DNA of 64,000 bases, from positions 62,001 through 126,000 of the forward strand of contig NZ_BDCE01000075.1 in assembly GCF_001613345.1 (NCBI RefSeq), written 5' to 3'. Position 1 is the stretch's first letter. The number at the start of each line of letters is the position of its first letter. The DNA comes from Nocardia uniformis NBRC 13702. Lineage in GTDB: Bacteria; Actinomycetota; Actinomycetes; Mycobacteriales; Mycobacteriaceae. The position numbers were made by a program, and so were the translations under genes. Shown here piece by piece: positions 27,441 to 35,862 of the stretch. The notes under the pieces were generated by a model. The model worked only from the letters and a program-made list of their open reading frames with translations, was not told where the DNA came from and did not search any database.

Positions 27441-27614
27441 GTGCACGTATCACCGGCGATACATCAGTCCAGCCCAAGCACAGACTGCCAGCACGACCCC
27501 GGTCGTCTCGATCTGACGCGTGTACGGACATTGCTCACCGACCACGCGGGCCATGGCACAAAATGCCGCAAATTCGTTGCCGCCCTCGACTACTGCTCCA
27601 GCTCGATGGGATGA
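27441..27614 (+). CDS. 57-aa ORF heading the radical SAM operon; possible precursor peptide
   Basis: GTG start at 27441 preceded by GGGAGG at 7-base spacing; the TGA ends 3 bases before the next start, so translation is coupled. The sequence has a polar leader-like half (HQSSPSTDCQHDPGRLDL) and a C-terminal part LLTDHAGHGTKCRKFVAALD followed by YCSSSMG. Three cysteines (C16, C42, C52) and several Ser/Thr/Tyr could be modified. I recognise no family. It could be a modified peptide or a small adaptor protein. Confidence 0.55.
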   Translation: MHVSPAIHQSSPSTDCQHDPGRLDLTRVRTLLTDHAGHGTKCRKFVAALDYCSSSMG

Positions 27615-27617
27615 CCC

Positions 27618-28406
27618 ATGTGCACGCTTGACGAGTCGCGCGGGCATCTCATGCTGATCGATGACACAACGCGGGCGAGATCACTGCCCACCAAAGACGA
27701 ACTGTTGGAAGCCTTTCGCGGGAACCACGGTGGACACCAATTGTGTCGAGCAGCGGCCGAACTGGCAGACCTCCACAAGCGGCGACGGATCGAACCCGAG
27801 TACGCGGACGAGATCGACCACTGCCGCCAGAACATCATGCGCGCAATCGACTGCTGGGTCACCGCACACACACCGACACCACATCCAGACGCACGAACGC
27901 ATACCGAGACCTTCGGCAGTGTCATCGACCGCATGGCCGGAATCGCCGAACAAGCCTTCCACCTGCTGATGAACGACAACCCAGCCGGTGAAACCGTGCA
28001 CCGGAAATGGTGGCAACTCGCCCAACTCGAGGATGCCTACGCCGACCTCGCTGACGAAGTTGCCCGCGGTTGGCGACGACTTCCCGAATCCGAATGTCCC
28101 GACTACCCCAACGACTCGGAGTTGCCATCGATGAGTGCAGAAGACAACGGCCCCGCCGACGAAATCTCCATTCCCACAACCGAATTGCAGCACGCAATCC
28201 AATCGGCAGCCGAGATCGCCGCCGCCGCGGGAACGCGATCCTTCGGCGTTGAACACGTACTCCTCGTACTACTCAACGACCCGCGCCGACTGCCGCTGCA
28301 ACAGCTGGCGGACATGGGATTCGACCCCGTTGCCGTGCTCGCGCGGTTGACGGAATTCGCGCGCTCAGCCAACACAGAGCGGCCCGCAAACCCTGAGTCC
28401 ACCTGA
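27618..28406 (+). CDS. DUF4254 protein with C-terminal Clp_N-like domain
   Basis: 262 residues. Residues about 25-155 fit DUF4254 (HQLCRAAAELADLHKRR, then VHRKWWQLAQLEDAYADLADEV). Residues about 185-250 resemble the Clp N-terminal repeat (LQHAIQSAAEIAAAAGTRSFG, VEHVLLVLLNDPR, QQLADMGFDPVAVLARL), which in ClpC/ClpA recognises substrates and adaptors. There is no ATPase domain. The pairing suggests a substrate-binding or chaperone role for the two radical SAM enzymes that follow, but no function is established. Confidence 0.7.
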   Translation: MCTLDESRGHLMLIDDTTRARSLPTKDELLEAFRGNHGGHQLCRAAAELADLHKRRRIEPEYADEIDHCRQNIMRAIDCWVTAHTPTPHPDARTHTETFGSVIDRMAGIAEQAFHLLMNDNPAGETVHRKWWQLAQLEDAYADLADEVARGWRRLPESECPDYPNDSELPSMSAEDNGPADEISIPTTELQHAIQSAAEIAAAAGTRSFGVEHVLLVLLNDPRRLPLQQLADMGFDPVAVLARLTEFARSANTERPANPEST

Positions 28407-28432
28407 CCCAGTAGCAATAAAGGAGTTTCACT

Positions 28433-29707
28433 TTGCCCAGCCACCCCGAACCGGTCGGCCATCTGCTGCGGATGGTGATCGACGCAGTCAACGAATGCAA
28501 TCTGCGCTGCCACTACTGTCACCCGGGCGAAGTATGGCGACAGCAACAACTGCCGGAACAGTCAGTCCGCAGCGCACTCCTGGCCGCCGAAGAGGCCGGC
28601 ATCCTCGAAGTGGTGCTCACCGGCGGTGAGATCACGCTACACAGCGATCTCCAGGCGATCCTCGAATCCACGCATCTACTCCGGCGCTGCGCGTCGACGT
28701 TGATCACTAATGCCACCAAACTCACGCCCGAAGTAATTGACTGGATGGCGGCGTCGAACCTCACCCGCGTCTGCACCAGTGTCGACGGCGCGACGAACGA
28801 AGTCCACGGCACGGCACGAGGAAAGAACTTGCCGAAAGTGCTTACTGGGCTCCGCCTACTGAAGGACACAGGCAAGCCGATCACTGTCATTACCGTTGTC
28901 CACCAACAGAACTGGCGGCACGCGATCGAACTCAGCGACTTCCTCGCCACTGAGAAGCTGGCGACGCAACACCACCTCTGCGCACCGAGCTTTTCCGGGC
29001 AAGCCCGCTCCCATTACCCGAAACTGGCGTTGAACGAAACCGAGTTCCACCAGGTTCAGCAGCTGGTCGACTCACACTTTGGCCGACTTCGAGACCACGG
29101 CCTGTACCTTACGTTCAACTCCCATTGGCCTGCTACCGGCCGCCGAACCCTCACGGTGAATCCGCGCCGCACGATCACCCTTCAGCAACTGTCCGAGCAG
29201 GTCAAAGATGTGCTCTGCAACGTCCGACCGAACGGAGAGTTCCGACTTCAAGCCGCCACGTGGGGACGTGAAATGGTCGGCAACGCCATTATAGGATCGG
29301 TTCACGCGCAACCGGTTTCACAGCTGATCGCCGCAGCCGAGTCGACATTGACGTCCGGAACTGCACGGCAACTCCCTCGAGTTGACGAAGCCCGCCACAA
29401 GTTCCAGATAGGTGCCCGCGCGAACATCGACACGACCAACATTCTGATCGGACACGGCGAGACCTCCTCCGCCGCAACGGAGATGATCCCAATCCTGAGC
29501 GTCGACGAACACTGGCTCCTCGACAATCCAGCCGACCTGGCGACTGTACGCAGCCAGCTGGTCCAAGACCGAGACAACCATCGTGTCGCGCGCCATCCGA
29601 CCGGCCGAATACTGGTGTTCGATCGTCGACGTTCCCTCATCACGCTCCTGCATGAGCAGGAATGGCAGCAGGTAGAGACCGCATACGCCGCCGGGAGCAA
29701 ACTGTGA
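28433..29707 (+). CDS. Radical SAM enzyme 1
   Basis: 424 residues; TTG start at 28433 with a strong AAAGGAG site. The 4Fe-4S cluster motif is C22, C26, C29 in CNLRCHYC, followed by the SAM-binding LTGGEITL. The later segment with DVLCNVRPNGEFRLQ looks like a degenerate SPASM/twitch region with too few cysteines for a full auxiliary cluster. The last 90 residues (IPILSVDEHWLLDNP, VFDRRRSLITLLHEQEW) may be a PqqD/RRE-like peptide-binding module; this is inference. It is coupled to the next radical SAM gene by a GTGA overlap. Confidence 0.82.
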   Translation: MPSHPEPVGHLLRMVIDAVNECNLRCHYCHPGEVWRQQQLPEQSVRSALLAAEEAGILEVVLTGGEITLHSDLQAILESTHLLRRCASTLITNATKLTPEVIDWMAASNLTRVCTSVDGATNEVHGTARGKNLPKVLTGLRLLKDTGKPITVITVVHQQNWRHAIELSDFLATEKLATQHHLCAPSFSGQARSHYPKLALNETEFHQVQQLVDSHFGRLRDHGLYLTFNSHWPATGRRTLTVNPRRTITLQQLSEQVKDVLCNVRPNGEFRLQAATWGREMVGNAIIGSVHAQPVSQLIAAAESTLTSGTARQLPRVDEARHKFQIGARANIDTTNILIGHGETSSAATEMIPILSVDEHWLLDNPADLATVRSQLVQDRDNHRVARHPTGRILVFDRRRSLITLLHEQEWQQVETAYAAGSKL

Positions 29708-31086
29708 TCACTGCCCCAGCTGCCCACCATGCATTGCGGTTTCTGTGCAGCGATCCCACCGCAGCGCGGCTGTTCTCCGATGTACTCGAACAAGCGCCAA
29801 CCGACCCTGCGATCCGCACCGCGATTGCTGGCCATCTCGCATCACCGCACACTCCGGCGACGCAACTGGCAACCTCCATCGAGGTTGATCTCCAAACAGT
29901 CTGCGCGGCCTACCATGTGATCCGCACCAACCCCCGCGTGCCAGACCTGACCGGGTCCCTGTACTACCCACATCGGATGCGATGGGGGTTCGCGGCCACG
30001 ACAGTCAGCAAATGGATACGGCGCCCAGAGATTCCACACCGAATCCTCGCCCGGGAACCAGTAGTGGCCGAAACGATGGAAATCCACCCCACCCGAGGCA
30101 CATGCAATTACCGCTGCCGGATGTGCCTGTGGTCCGACCAGTCCGAACTCACCTACACCACCAAGGGGTTGGACAGCGGCGGATTGATGACCGCCGCGGA
30201 GTGGACACGCGCTCTAGGAGAACTGTGCGATGCCGGTGTTCGCCGCTTAATCGTCTCTGGCGGAGGCGAAGCGTTGATCAATCCCGACCTGCCGAGCATC
30301 CTCAACACAGCCGCCGCTATCGGCTTCGAGATCCACGTTTACACAACCGGATTCGCGATCCGCGAAGGCAGTCCACTCTTCGATGCACTGCTGCGTTGCC
30401 ATCGGATTCGTCTGTCCGTCCACTCCCCCGACCCAGTCACCTACGACCACATCGCGGGAACACGCCCTCAGCAGCGGGCCCTGGACAGAGTCGCTCACAA
30501 CCTCACCGCCCTGCACGACGCACGCAGCGAACTGCCGAACATCGGGATCGGAATGGTGATCCAGCCCGACAATCACGACCAGATCGAAGCGATGGTCAAG
30601 TGGGCGCAAAGCCTCAGCGCCGACTGGCTGGACCTGCGCAAGGACGAAGTTGACGTCACGGCCGACCTGAGCAGCGAACAGCTGACGGAAATCCGCCACC
30701 AATTGCGCAATGTCCGAGCGAACCCCCCAGAGGGCACCCGAATCGATATCGGAGACGAACTGGTCGCCATCGCCAACAATGTGGCACAGGACAGGTCGCG
30801 AACCAGCGAATGCATGGGCCGCTGGTTCCGACCAACCATCGGGGCCTACGGCCACCTCACCCCGTGCGACCTGAAGGCCGAGCCGCGATTCGCTCGTAGT
30901 GGCTATGACCTCGGCAACGTCAAGAGTTCCCGGATTCTCGACGTCGTCGAGGTATCGAACGATCGGCATATCGCGGACGACTGCGAACAGTGCATGCCAA
31001 GCTCACGCACCGGCAACGCGATCGTCCACAAGCTGCTCGAAGACCTGAAAGCCGGAGTCGGGCTCGACGAGCAGCCGTTCGTCTAG
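29704..31086 (+). CDS. Radical SAM enzyme 2 with SPASM-like C-terminus
   Basis: 460 residues from GTG 29704, overlapping the previous stop by 4 bases. The first about 85 residues look like a helical or winged-helix module (PATQLATSIEVDLQTVCAAYHVI). Cluster motif C134, C138, C141 in CNYRCRMC; SAM motif VSGGGEALINP. The C-terminal region has ECMGRWF, GHLTPCDLKAEPR and DDCEQCM, enough cysteines for an auxiliary 4Fe-4S cluster. SPASM members usually modify peptides. Two different radical SAM enzymes in one operon suggest successive modifications of one substrate. Its last bases overlap the convergent glycosyltransferase stop. Confidence 0.82.
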   Translation: MITAPAAHHALRFLCSDPTAARLFSDVLEQAPTDPAIRTAIAGHLASPHTPATQLATSIEVDLQTVCAAYHVIRTNPRVPDLTGSLYYPHRMRWGFAATTVSKWIRRPEIPHRILAREPVVAETMEIHPTRGTCNYRCRMCLWSDQSELTYTTKGLDSGGLMTAAEWTRALGELCDAGVRRLIVSGGGEALINPDLPSILNTAAAIGFEIHVYTTGFAIREGSPLFDALLRCHRIRLSVHSPDPVTYDHIAGTRPQQRALDRVAHNLTALHDARSELPNIGIGMVIQPDNHDQIEAMVKWAQSLSADWLDLRKDEVDVTADLSSEQLTEIRHQLRNVRANPPEGTRIDIGDELVAIANNVAQDRSRTSECMGRWFRPTIGAYGHLTPCDLKAEPRFARSGYDLGNVKSSRILDVVEVSNDRHIADDCEQCMPSSRTGNAIVHKLLEDLKAGVGLDEQPFV

Positions 31087-31958
31087 CTGCGGCCCAGACG
31101 TTGCAGCACTGCGGTCCGCGCCACCGCCGCCAGGCCACGAGCGATCAGCCCCACCGCGACCACGGGAGCAAACGCCAACCATGGTGAGCCCTTGTGGTAG
31201 TCGCAGTAAAAACGCAATGCACTGCGGTGGTGGCTGCGCACCTTACGGAACGGTGCGGACCGCATACTGCCACCCTCGCGGTGTCGGATCTCGACATTCG
31301 GGTCCAGAACCACCCGCCATCCACCGCGGTGCATGTCCAGCGCCATCTTGGTTTCCTCGAAGTACAGGAAGTACCGGTCGTCGAAGCCGCCCACCGCGTC
31401 GAATGCTTCGCGCCGAAACAACATGCAACACCCGGAAATCCAGTCCACATCGCTGACTGTCGTGACAGTCTCACCGAAGTAGCGGCGTGTAGCGGGGTTC
31501 TGTGGCCAAAGCCCACCCAGCAGTGCGTGCGCGATACCGACAGCCAGCGACGGGAACCGTCGACCGCTGGGATACAGCGTCCCGTCCAACCTCGCGATAC
31601 GCGGACCGATCATCCCGATCCGGTCGTCAGTGCTTGCCGTCTCGATCAAAGCCGCTATGGAGCCAGGCGCAAGTTTCGTATCAGGGTTAGCGACGAGAAT
31701 CCACTCACCGCTCGATGCCGCAGCACCCTGGTTGATGGCCGCAGCTAGTCCTACGTTGCGGCTATTCCGGATGACAGTTCCACCGAACTCTTCGACGATG
31801 TCGACGCTGCGGTCAGTGGAGACATTGTCGACACCGATCACTTCGACCACATACGGCTCCACCGCGGAATTCAACGTCTCCAAGAATCCTGGCAGGTCTT
31901 CGGCGCTCTGGTAGGTGACGAGAGCGAGGCCAACGGTCTTCTCACCCGGGCTTGACAT
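31083..31958 (-). CDS. Family 2 glycosyltransferase (rhamnosyltransferase-like)
   Basis: 291 residues, ATG 31958. GT-A fold: VGLALVTYQSAEDLPGFLETL, GVDNVSTDRSVDIVEE, NVGLAAAINQGA, ILVANPDTKLAPG and later DWISGCCMLFRREAFDAVGGFDDRYFLYFEE, typical of WbbL-like transferases. The C-terminal helix (WLAFAPVVAVGLIARGL) may touch the membrane. It is convergent with, and overlaps by 4 bases, the second radical SAM gene; it may glycosylate the product of the cluster or a cell-surface polymer. Confidence 0.85.
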   Translation of the reverse strand: MSSPGEKTVGLALVTYQSAEDLPGFLETLNSAVEPYVVEVIGVDNVSTDRSVDIVEEFGGTVIRNSRNVGLAAAINQGAAASSGEWILVANPDTKLAPGSIAALIETASTDDRIGMIGPRIARLDGTLYPSGRRFPSLAVGIAHALLGGLWPQNPATRRYFGETVTTVSDVDWISGCCMLFRREAFDAVGGFDDRYFLYFEETKMALDMHRGGWRVVLDPNVEIRHREGGSMRSAPFRKVRSHHRSALRFYCDYHKGSPWLAFAPVVAVGLIARGLAAVARTAVLQRLGRS

Positions 31959-32239
31959 GGTGAGGAACCTATCAGGCTGCGTTGATGCCCTGCGCAGGAA
32001 CCGATTAGGCGGACGGGTCAGCTCTTTCCGATCGGCACGCTATGTCACTCCCCATCCACGCTGTCAGTTAGCCACCACGACTGAACCCAATTGATGGGGC
32101 AGGTCAACCTGTCACCTGATCGTGCAGCAGTCCCGACGGACAGTCCGATTGTCGTCGGTTCACTGTCGAGGTCGTGGGCGAGTGTGCCGACGGCGACAGT
32201 TGGTGTTCCGGGTTCGTCGTGACAGTCCGGTGCCGGGGG

Positions 32240-32471
32240 TTCCGGTTGTCGGATCTGCGGGACACGGTGGCGACCCATCTGTCGGCCGTCACCCAGGACT
32301 ATGAGCGGGTGAGTGCTCAGTTGGGGCATTCCGAGGGCAAACCTGTCGATGGCGCAGAAGCACTATATCGACGGCTGCGTGAAGAGGGTGGTGGTGGTGG
32401 ACAACGCAGATCACCTGGAAGCGTTGAATCCCCGGATTTCGGCAGAGATTTGGGAATCGGGTGTCGAATAG
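32240..32471 (+). pseudogene. C-terminal remnant of a tyrosine recombinase (integrase)
   Basis: One frame reads FRLSDLRDTVATHL, then YERVSAQLGHSEGK; after a one-base shift near 32340 another frame continues MAQKHYIDGCVKRVVVVDN and ADHLEALNPR to the stop at 32469. These are the conserved R, H and Y blocks of the phage-integrase catalytic domain in the right order. The N-terminal and core parts are missing, and the 281 bases to the left hold nothing recognisable. It marks a mobile-element end at the edge of the island. Confidence 0.7.
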
Positions 32472-32651
32472 TCCGTTTCCAGAGGGCGGTTTTCGGCCCG
32501 GACCTGCATAACCCCCGGTAGCACTACTGTATCGAGAGGCCGATACGCATGACCCGGACCATACCGAGTGGGTAATCCCCTGGTGCCAGCCGGTACCGTG
32601 ATCGGCGAAAGCTCGCATACCGCATGACGAATTCACGGGAGGCCCACGCTC

Positions 32652-33302
32652 ATGACTCAGGACGTCGCGCAGGACAGCACCACCTTCGGTGACTCGACAC
32701 TGCGGGGGTACCTGGATCAGTTGGCCGCCAAGGTGCCCGCCCCCGGTGGCGGGGCCGTCGCCGCCCTGCACGCGGCACAGGGGGCGGCCCTGGTGGCCAT
32801 GGTGGCGCGCTACACCACCCGCGCCAAGGACGCCGAGGTCCGGCCCGCCATCGACCGCATCATCGCCGCCGCCGATGCCGCCCGCGAGCGCGCCCTCGAG
32901 CTGGCCGATGCCGATGCCGCCGCCTTCACCGCCGTGGGCGCGGCCTACAAGTTGCCCAGGGACACCGATGAGCAGCTGGAGGCCCGCAATGAGGCCATTA
33001 CCGCCGCCCTGCTCGACGCCGCGCGGGTTCCCGCCACCGTGGTCGCCGCGGCCGATGAGATCGTCTCGCTGGCAGCCGAACTCCTGCCCATCGGCAATCC
33101 CAATGTGGTCACCGATATCGGTGCGGCCGCCGATTGCGCCCGCGCCGCCGCCGCCAGTTCCCAGCTCAATATCGCCATCAATGTGGCCTCGCTCGGCACC
33201 GGTTCGGCCGCGGAGTTCGAGCCGGTGCTGACCGCAATCGACGAGCTCATCGCGCGCGCCGACGCCCTGCACGGCGATGTGGTCGCCGCCATCGAAAAAT
33301 AG
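32652..33302 (+). CDS. FTCD_C (cyclodeaminase/cyclohydrolase-type) family protein
   Basis: 216 residues, all-helical. STLRGYLDQLAAKVPAPGGGAVAALHAAQGAALVAMVARYT is the family signature, with the PxPGGG loop that lines the folate site. Formiminotetrahydrofolate cyclodeaminase uses it to make methenyl-THF. As FolD, which also acts on that intermediate, lies 3 kb away, a one-carbon folate role is plausible, but stand-alone members are uncharacterised. ATG 32652 is weakly preceded by GGGAGG. Confidence 0.85.
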   Translation: MTQDVAQDSTTFGDSTLRGYLDQLAAKVPAPGGGAVAALHAAQGAALVAMVARYTTRAKDAEVRPAIDRIIAAADAARERALELADADAAAFTAVGAAYKLPRDTDEQLEARNEAITAALLDAARVPATVVAAADEIVSLAAELLPIGNPNVVTDIGAAADCARAAAASSQLNIAINVASLGTGSAAEFEPVLTAIDELIARADALHGDVVAAIEK

Positions 33303-33328
33303 AGTTTGACCTGGCGTTTCTTCACATT

Positions 33329-33360
33329 TGCCCGGCGGTGTGCATTATCACCACCGGGCA
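33329..33360. terminator. Hairpin terminator
   Basis: TGCCCGGCGGTG and CACCACCGGGCA pair with one C-A mismatch around an 8-base loop, followed by TTTGTGTG, 27 bases after the FTCD_C-type stop. Confidence 0.7.
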
Positions 33361-33482
33361 TTTGTGTGTAGAAGGCGCTCCGGTGGGTAGGTCACGAAGC
33401 GAGAACTTTTCTCGCTGGCCTTGATCATGAAGCCATAGGCTGTGGACTCGAAGACCACACCATCCTCGAAAGGGGTGGCACT

Positions 33483-34232
33483 ATGCGGAACGCGATTCGC
33501 TACCTGTTCGTCGCGACCGTGGTCGCGGCACTGGCGGCATTCGGATCGGGGATCGCCGCCGCGGCGATCATCGAACCCAGTGCGCCTGCGGTGCAGGCGA
33601 TCTCGCCCGGACCGGGGGAAACGGTCGGTATCGCCGCACCGGTGCGTGTGCAATTCGCCGAACCCGTCGAAAACCGGGCGCGCGCAGAACAATCCGTGAA
33701 TATCCGAGCCGAGACGGCACTGGCCGGAACGTTCTCGTGGACCGGTGACCGGGAACTGACCTGGTCCCCCACCGGATTCCTGCCTGCTTCCTCGCCCATT
33801 TCCGTCTCGGTAGGCGGCGCACGCACCGAATTCAACACCAACGCCGGAGTCACGGCCGAGGGCGATATGTCGAACTACACCTTCACCGTCAGTATCGGCG
33901 GCGTACCGGTGCGGACCATGCCCGCGTCCTTCGGCAAGCCCGGCTGGGAGACACCGAGCGGAACCTTCCCGGTCATGGAGAAGTTCGCCAGCATCACCTT
34001 CGACTCCCGTACCATCGGCATCCCCCTCAACGACCCCGAGGGCTACCTCATCGAGGGCCAATGGGCCGAGCGCCTGACCTGGGGTGGAGTCTTCGTACAC
34101 TCCGCACCGTGGTCGGTGGACTCCCAGGGCAATGCCAATGTGAGCCACGGGTGCATCAACCTGCCGCCGGGCGATGCCCAGTGGTACTACGAGAATGTGA
34201 GCGTCGGGGACCCGGTCTATCTCCACTGGTGA
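33483..34232 (+). CDS. L,D-transpeptidase (YkuD domain), exported
   Basis: 249 residues, ATG 33483 behind AAAGGGG. Signal peptide about 1-28 (LFVATVVAALAAFGSG). An Ig-like region (about 35-120) precedes the YkuD domain at about 130-249, with H206 (VFVHSAPWS) and the catalytic SHGC motif S221-C224. It makes 3-3 cross-links between meso-DAP residues of peptidoglycan outside the membrane. Lengths and order match the small mycobacterial-type Ldt proteins; unlike LdtMt2 there is one Ig-like domain. Confidence 0.9.
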   Translation: MRNAIRYLFVATVVAALAAFGSGIAAAAIIEPSAPAVQAISPGPGETVGIAAPVRVQFAEPVENRARAEQSVNIRAETALAGTFSWTGDRELTWSPTGFLPASSPISVSVGGARTEFNTNAGVTAEGDMSNYTFTVSIGGVPVRTMPASFGKPGWETPSGTFPVMEKFASITFDSRTIGIPLNDPEGYLIEGQWAERLTWGGVFVHSAPWSVDSQGNANVSHGCINLPPGDAQWYYENVSVGDPVYLHW

Positions 34233-34257
34233 CCGCCGAGCCTGTCGCTCCGGCGAG

Positions 34258-34306
34258 TTTTCGGCCGGAATCCACTCCTGACGAGGGGTGTGGATTCCGG
34301 CCGAAA
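34258..34306. repeat. Short palindromic repeat between convergent genes
   Basis: TTTTCGGCCGGAATCCAC and GTGGATTCCGGCCGAAA are inverted around a 14-base spacer. It shares the core GGCCGGAATCCAC with the elements at 14943 and 35863 but lacks the outer GTCATTCCGGCATGC arms. Placed between two convergent genes, it may also stop transcription. Confidence 0.65.
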
Positions 34307-34312
34307 GCATCT

Positions 34313-35068
34313 TCAGCGGGCAGCGCCGAAGGGCAACGCGGCGCGGGCATCGCGCAGCAGCGTCGGCAGTCGTGAGGCCTGGGTGATGGCGCGGAACTGC
34401 CAGCTGTCTTCCGCTGGCACGACTCCGGCCGATTGCAGGCCGTCGAGTAGGTCGAAGAGGGTTTCGCCCTCGTACATCAGACCATCCGGGGTGAAGTGAT
34501 AGCGGTCCACCGCGCTGCATTGGACGAAGGTTCCGACGCCGTGGACGGAGGGCGCGGATTCGTCGTAGGGGTAGAACCGGAGCGATCCGTCGAAATGGCC
34601 ACTTCCGATGTAGCGGATGATGGTTCGGACCGTGCCGTCCTCGGTGATGTCGATGTAGACCTGTCCGGGTAGCGGGTCGTAGCGCCAATCCGGGATGGCG
34701 TCGAAGAAGGCGAAGTTGTATTTCACGAACTCGTCGTGGCCGACCAGCACCCGCCCGAAAGTGGTCGGATCCTTGTAGCGGAGGTCGGGCGTGTACAACT
34801 CGTCATTGAGCGACATATCCCGCATGATCCAGCTCCACCAGTACTTCTTCGCCCACTCCATAATCCAGGCGATATCGATACCGAATGTCTTGTAGTGCTG
34901 GATCTTTCGCTCGAAGTCGACGAACCACCGCTGGGTCATGGCTGTCAGCTCGTCTTCGTCGAGCACGCGAACCCTGCCGCCCGCCCGATTGCCGGCCAGG
35001 AACTCCGGCAGCGGTCGCCGCAGGCGTGGCTGGGCGAGGGCTTGCTCGAACAATGATTCGTCGAACAT
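34313..35068 (-). CDS. SnoaL-like / NTF2-fold family protein
   Basis: 251 residues from ATG 35068 with AAGGAG; an ATG at 35101 lies further up without one. The central part (ELYTPDLRYKDPTTFGRVLVGHDEFVKY, ITEDGTVRTIIRYIGSGHFDG) matches the SnoaL/NTF2 cone fold used by small-molecule isomerases and cyclases. A Trp-rich segment (MEWAKKYWWSWIM) precedes it. No substrate can be named. It is divergent from a TetR repressor across a duplicated operator. Confidence 0.7.
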   Translation of the reverse strand: MFDESLFEQALAQPRLRRPLPEFLAGNRAGGRVRVLDEDELTAMTQRWFVDFERKIQHYKTFGIDIAWIMEWAKKYWWSWIMRDMSLNDELYTPDLRYKDPTTFGRVLVGHDEFVKYNFAFFDAIPDWRYDPLPGQVYIDITEDGTVRTIIRYIGSGHFDGSLRFYPYDESAPSVHGVGTFVQCSAVDRYHFTPDGLMYEGETLFDLLDGLQSAGVVPAEDSWQFRAITQASRLPTLLRDARAALPFGAAR

Positions 35069-35103
35069 TGTCGACTCCTTCTTCCGGAATGAAACACGCA
35101 ACT

Positions 35104-35161
35104 GGAATCAGCTGTTTCCCGTACATGCTGACACGCCGCCGGTCTAGAATCAACCGTTTCC
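35104..35161. promoter_or_regulatory. Duplicated TetR-type operator
   Basis: GGAATCAGCTGTTTCC (35104-35119, nearly palindromic) recurs as AGAATCAACCGTTTCC (35146-35161), 42 bases or four helical turns apart. Both lie between the divergent SnoaL-like and TetR genes. A further inverted repeat ATCAAC/GTTGAT spans 35149-35168. Confidence 0.6.
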
Positions 35162-35183
35162 AGTTGATGATTCGGGAGGTGAA

Positions 35184-35849
35184 GTGACAGCAGATGGCCG
35201 CGGTGACGCGCCGCAGACCGCCGCGAAGCAGTGGCGGGGCCAGACCCTGGTCGACCGCTCACTCGTCCGGCGACGGCAGCTACTCCAGGCGGGCTTCGAA
35301 CTGCTCGGCGAAGCCGGATGCGCCGCCGTCACCGTTCGGGCGGTGTGCCGCACGGCGCAGCTGAGCCTGCGCTACTTCTATGAGAACTTCACCGACACAG
35401 ACGAATTGATCGTGACGGTCTTCCACGATTGCAATACCGAACTGGCCACCGCCCTGGCCGCCGGGCCCGGGGCCGACCTCGCCGACACGATCCGGACCGC
35501 CATCGAGGCCGCGGCCGGGTATTTCGAAGCCGATACCCGCCGGGTCCGAATCCTCTTGCGCGAGCCGCTGACCAGTGAATTGCTCGCCGCACAACGCGCC
35601 GCGGTCACGCCACCCCTGCTCGCCACCATCGCGGCCTCGCTCGGCATGGACGATTCCCTCAGCACCGACGGCGCGGAATACGCCATGTCCGCGAGCGCGC
35701 TCTCGGGGGCATTGGTCGCACTGATGCTCGACTACACCGACCGGCGTCTCGATGTCACCGCACCCCAACTCGTGGACTATGCGACGCGCCTCGTCCTGAC
35801 CACCATGGCCGGACTGTCGAAGGTGCCGCTTCAGCAGCCGAGAACCTGA
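35184..35849 (+). CDS. TetR family transcriptional regulator
   Basis: 221 residues; GTG 35184 behind GGGAGGT. The DNA-binding domain spans about residues 28-75: RRQLLQAGFELLGEAGCAAVTVRAVCRTAQLSLRYFYENFTDTDEL. The C-terminal ligand domain is all-helical. It probably represses itself and the SnoaL-like gene through the sites at 35104-35161. Confidence 0.88.
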   Translation: MTADGRGDAPQTAAKQWRGQTLVDRSLVRRRQLLQAGFELLGEAGCAAVTVRAVCRTAQLSLRYFYENFTDTDELIVTVFHDCNTELATALAAGPGADLADTIRTAIEAAAGYFEADTRRVRILLREPLTSELLAAQRAAVTPPLLATIAASLGMDDSLSTDGAEYAMSASALSGALVALMLDYTDRRLDVTAPQLVDYATRLVLTTMAGLSKVPLQQPRT

Positions 35850-35862
35850 CGGCCCGACTCTT

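Noticed and set aside
32122..32521. Intact small genes in the region right of the glycosyltransferase
   Set aside because: The open frames here are pieces of a frameshifted integrase C-terminus, not separate proteins.
24077..32651. Prophage
   Set aside because: Only a broken integrase tail is present; there are no capsid, terminase, lysis or replication genes. An old integrative element or island fits better.
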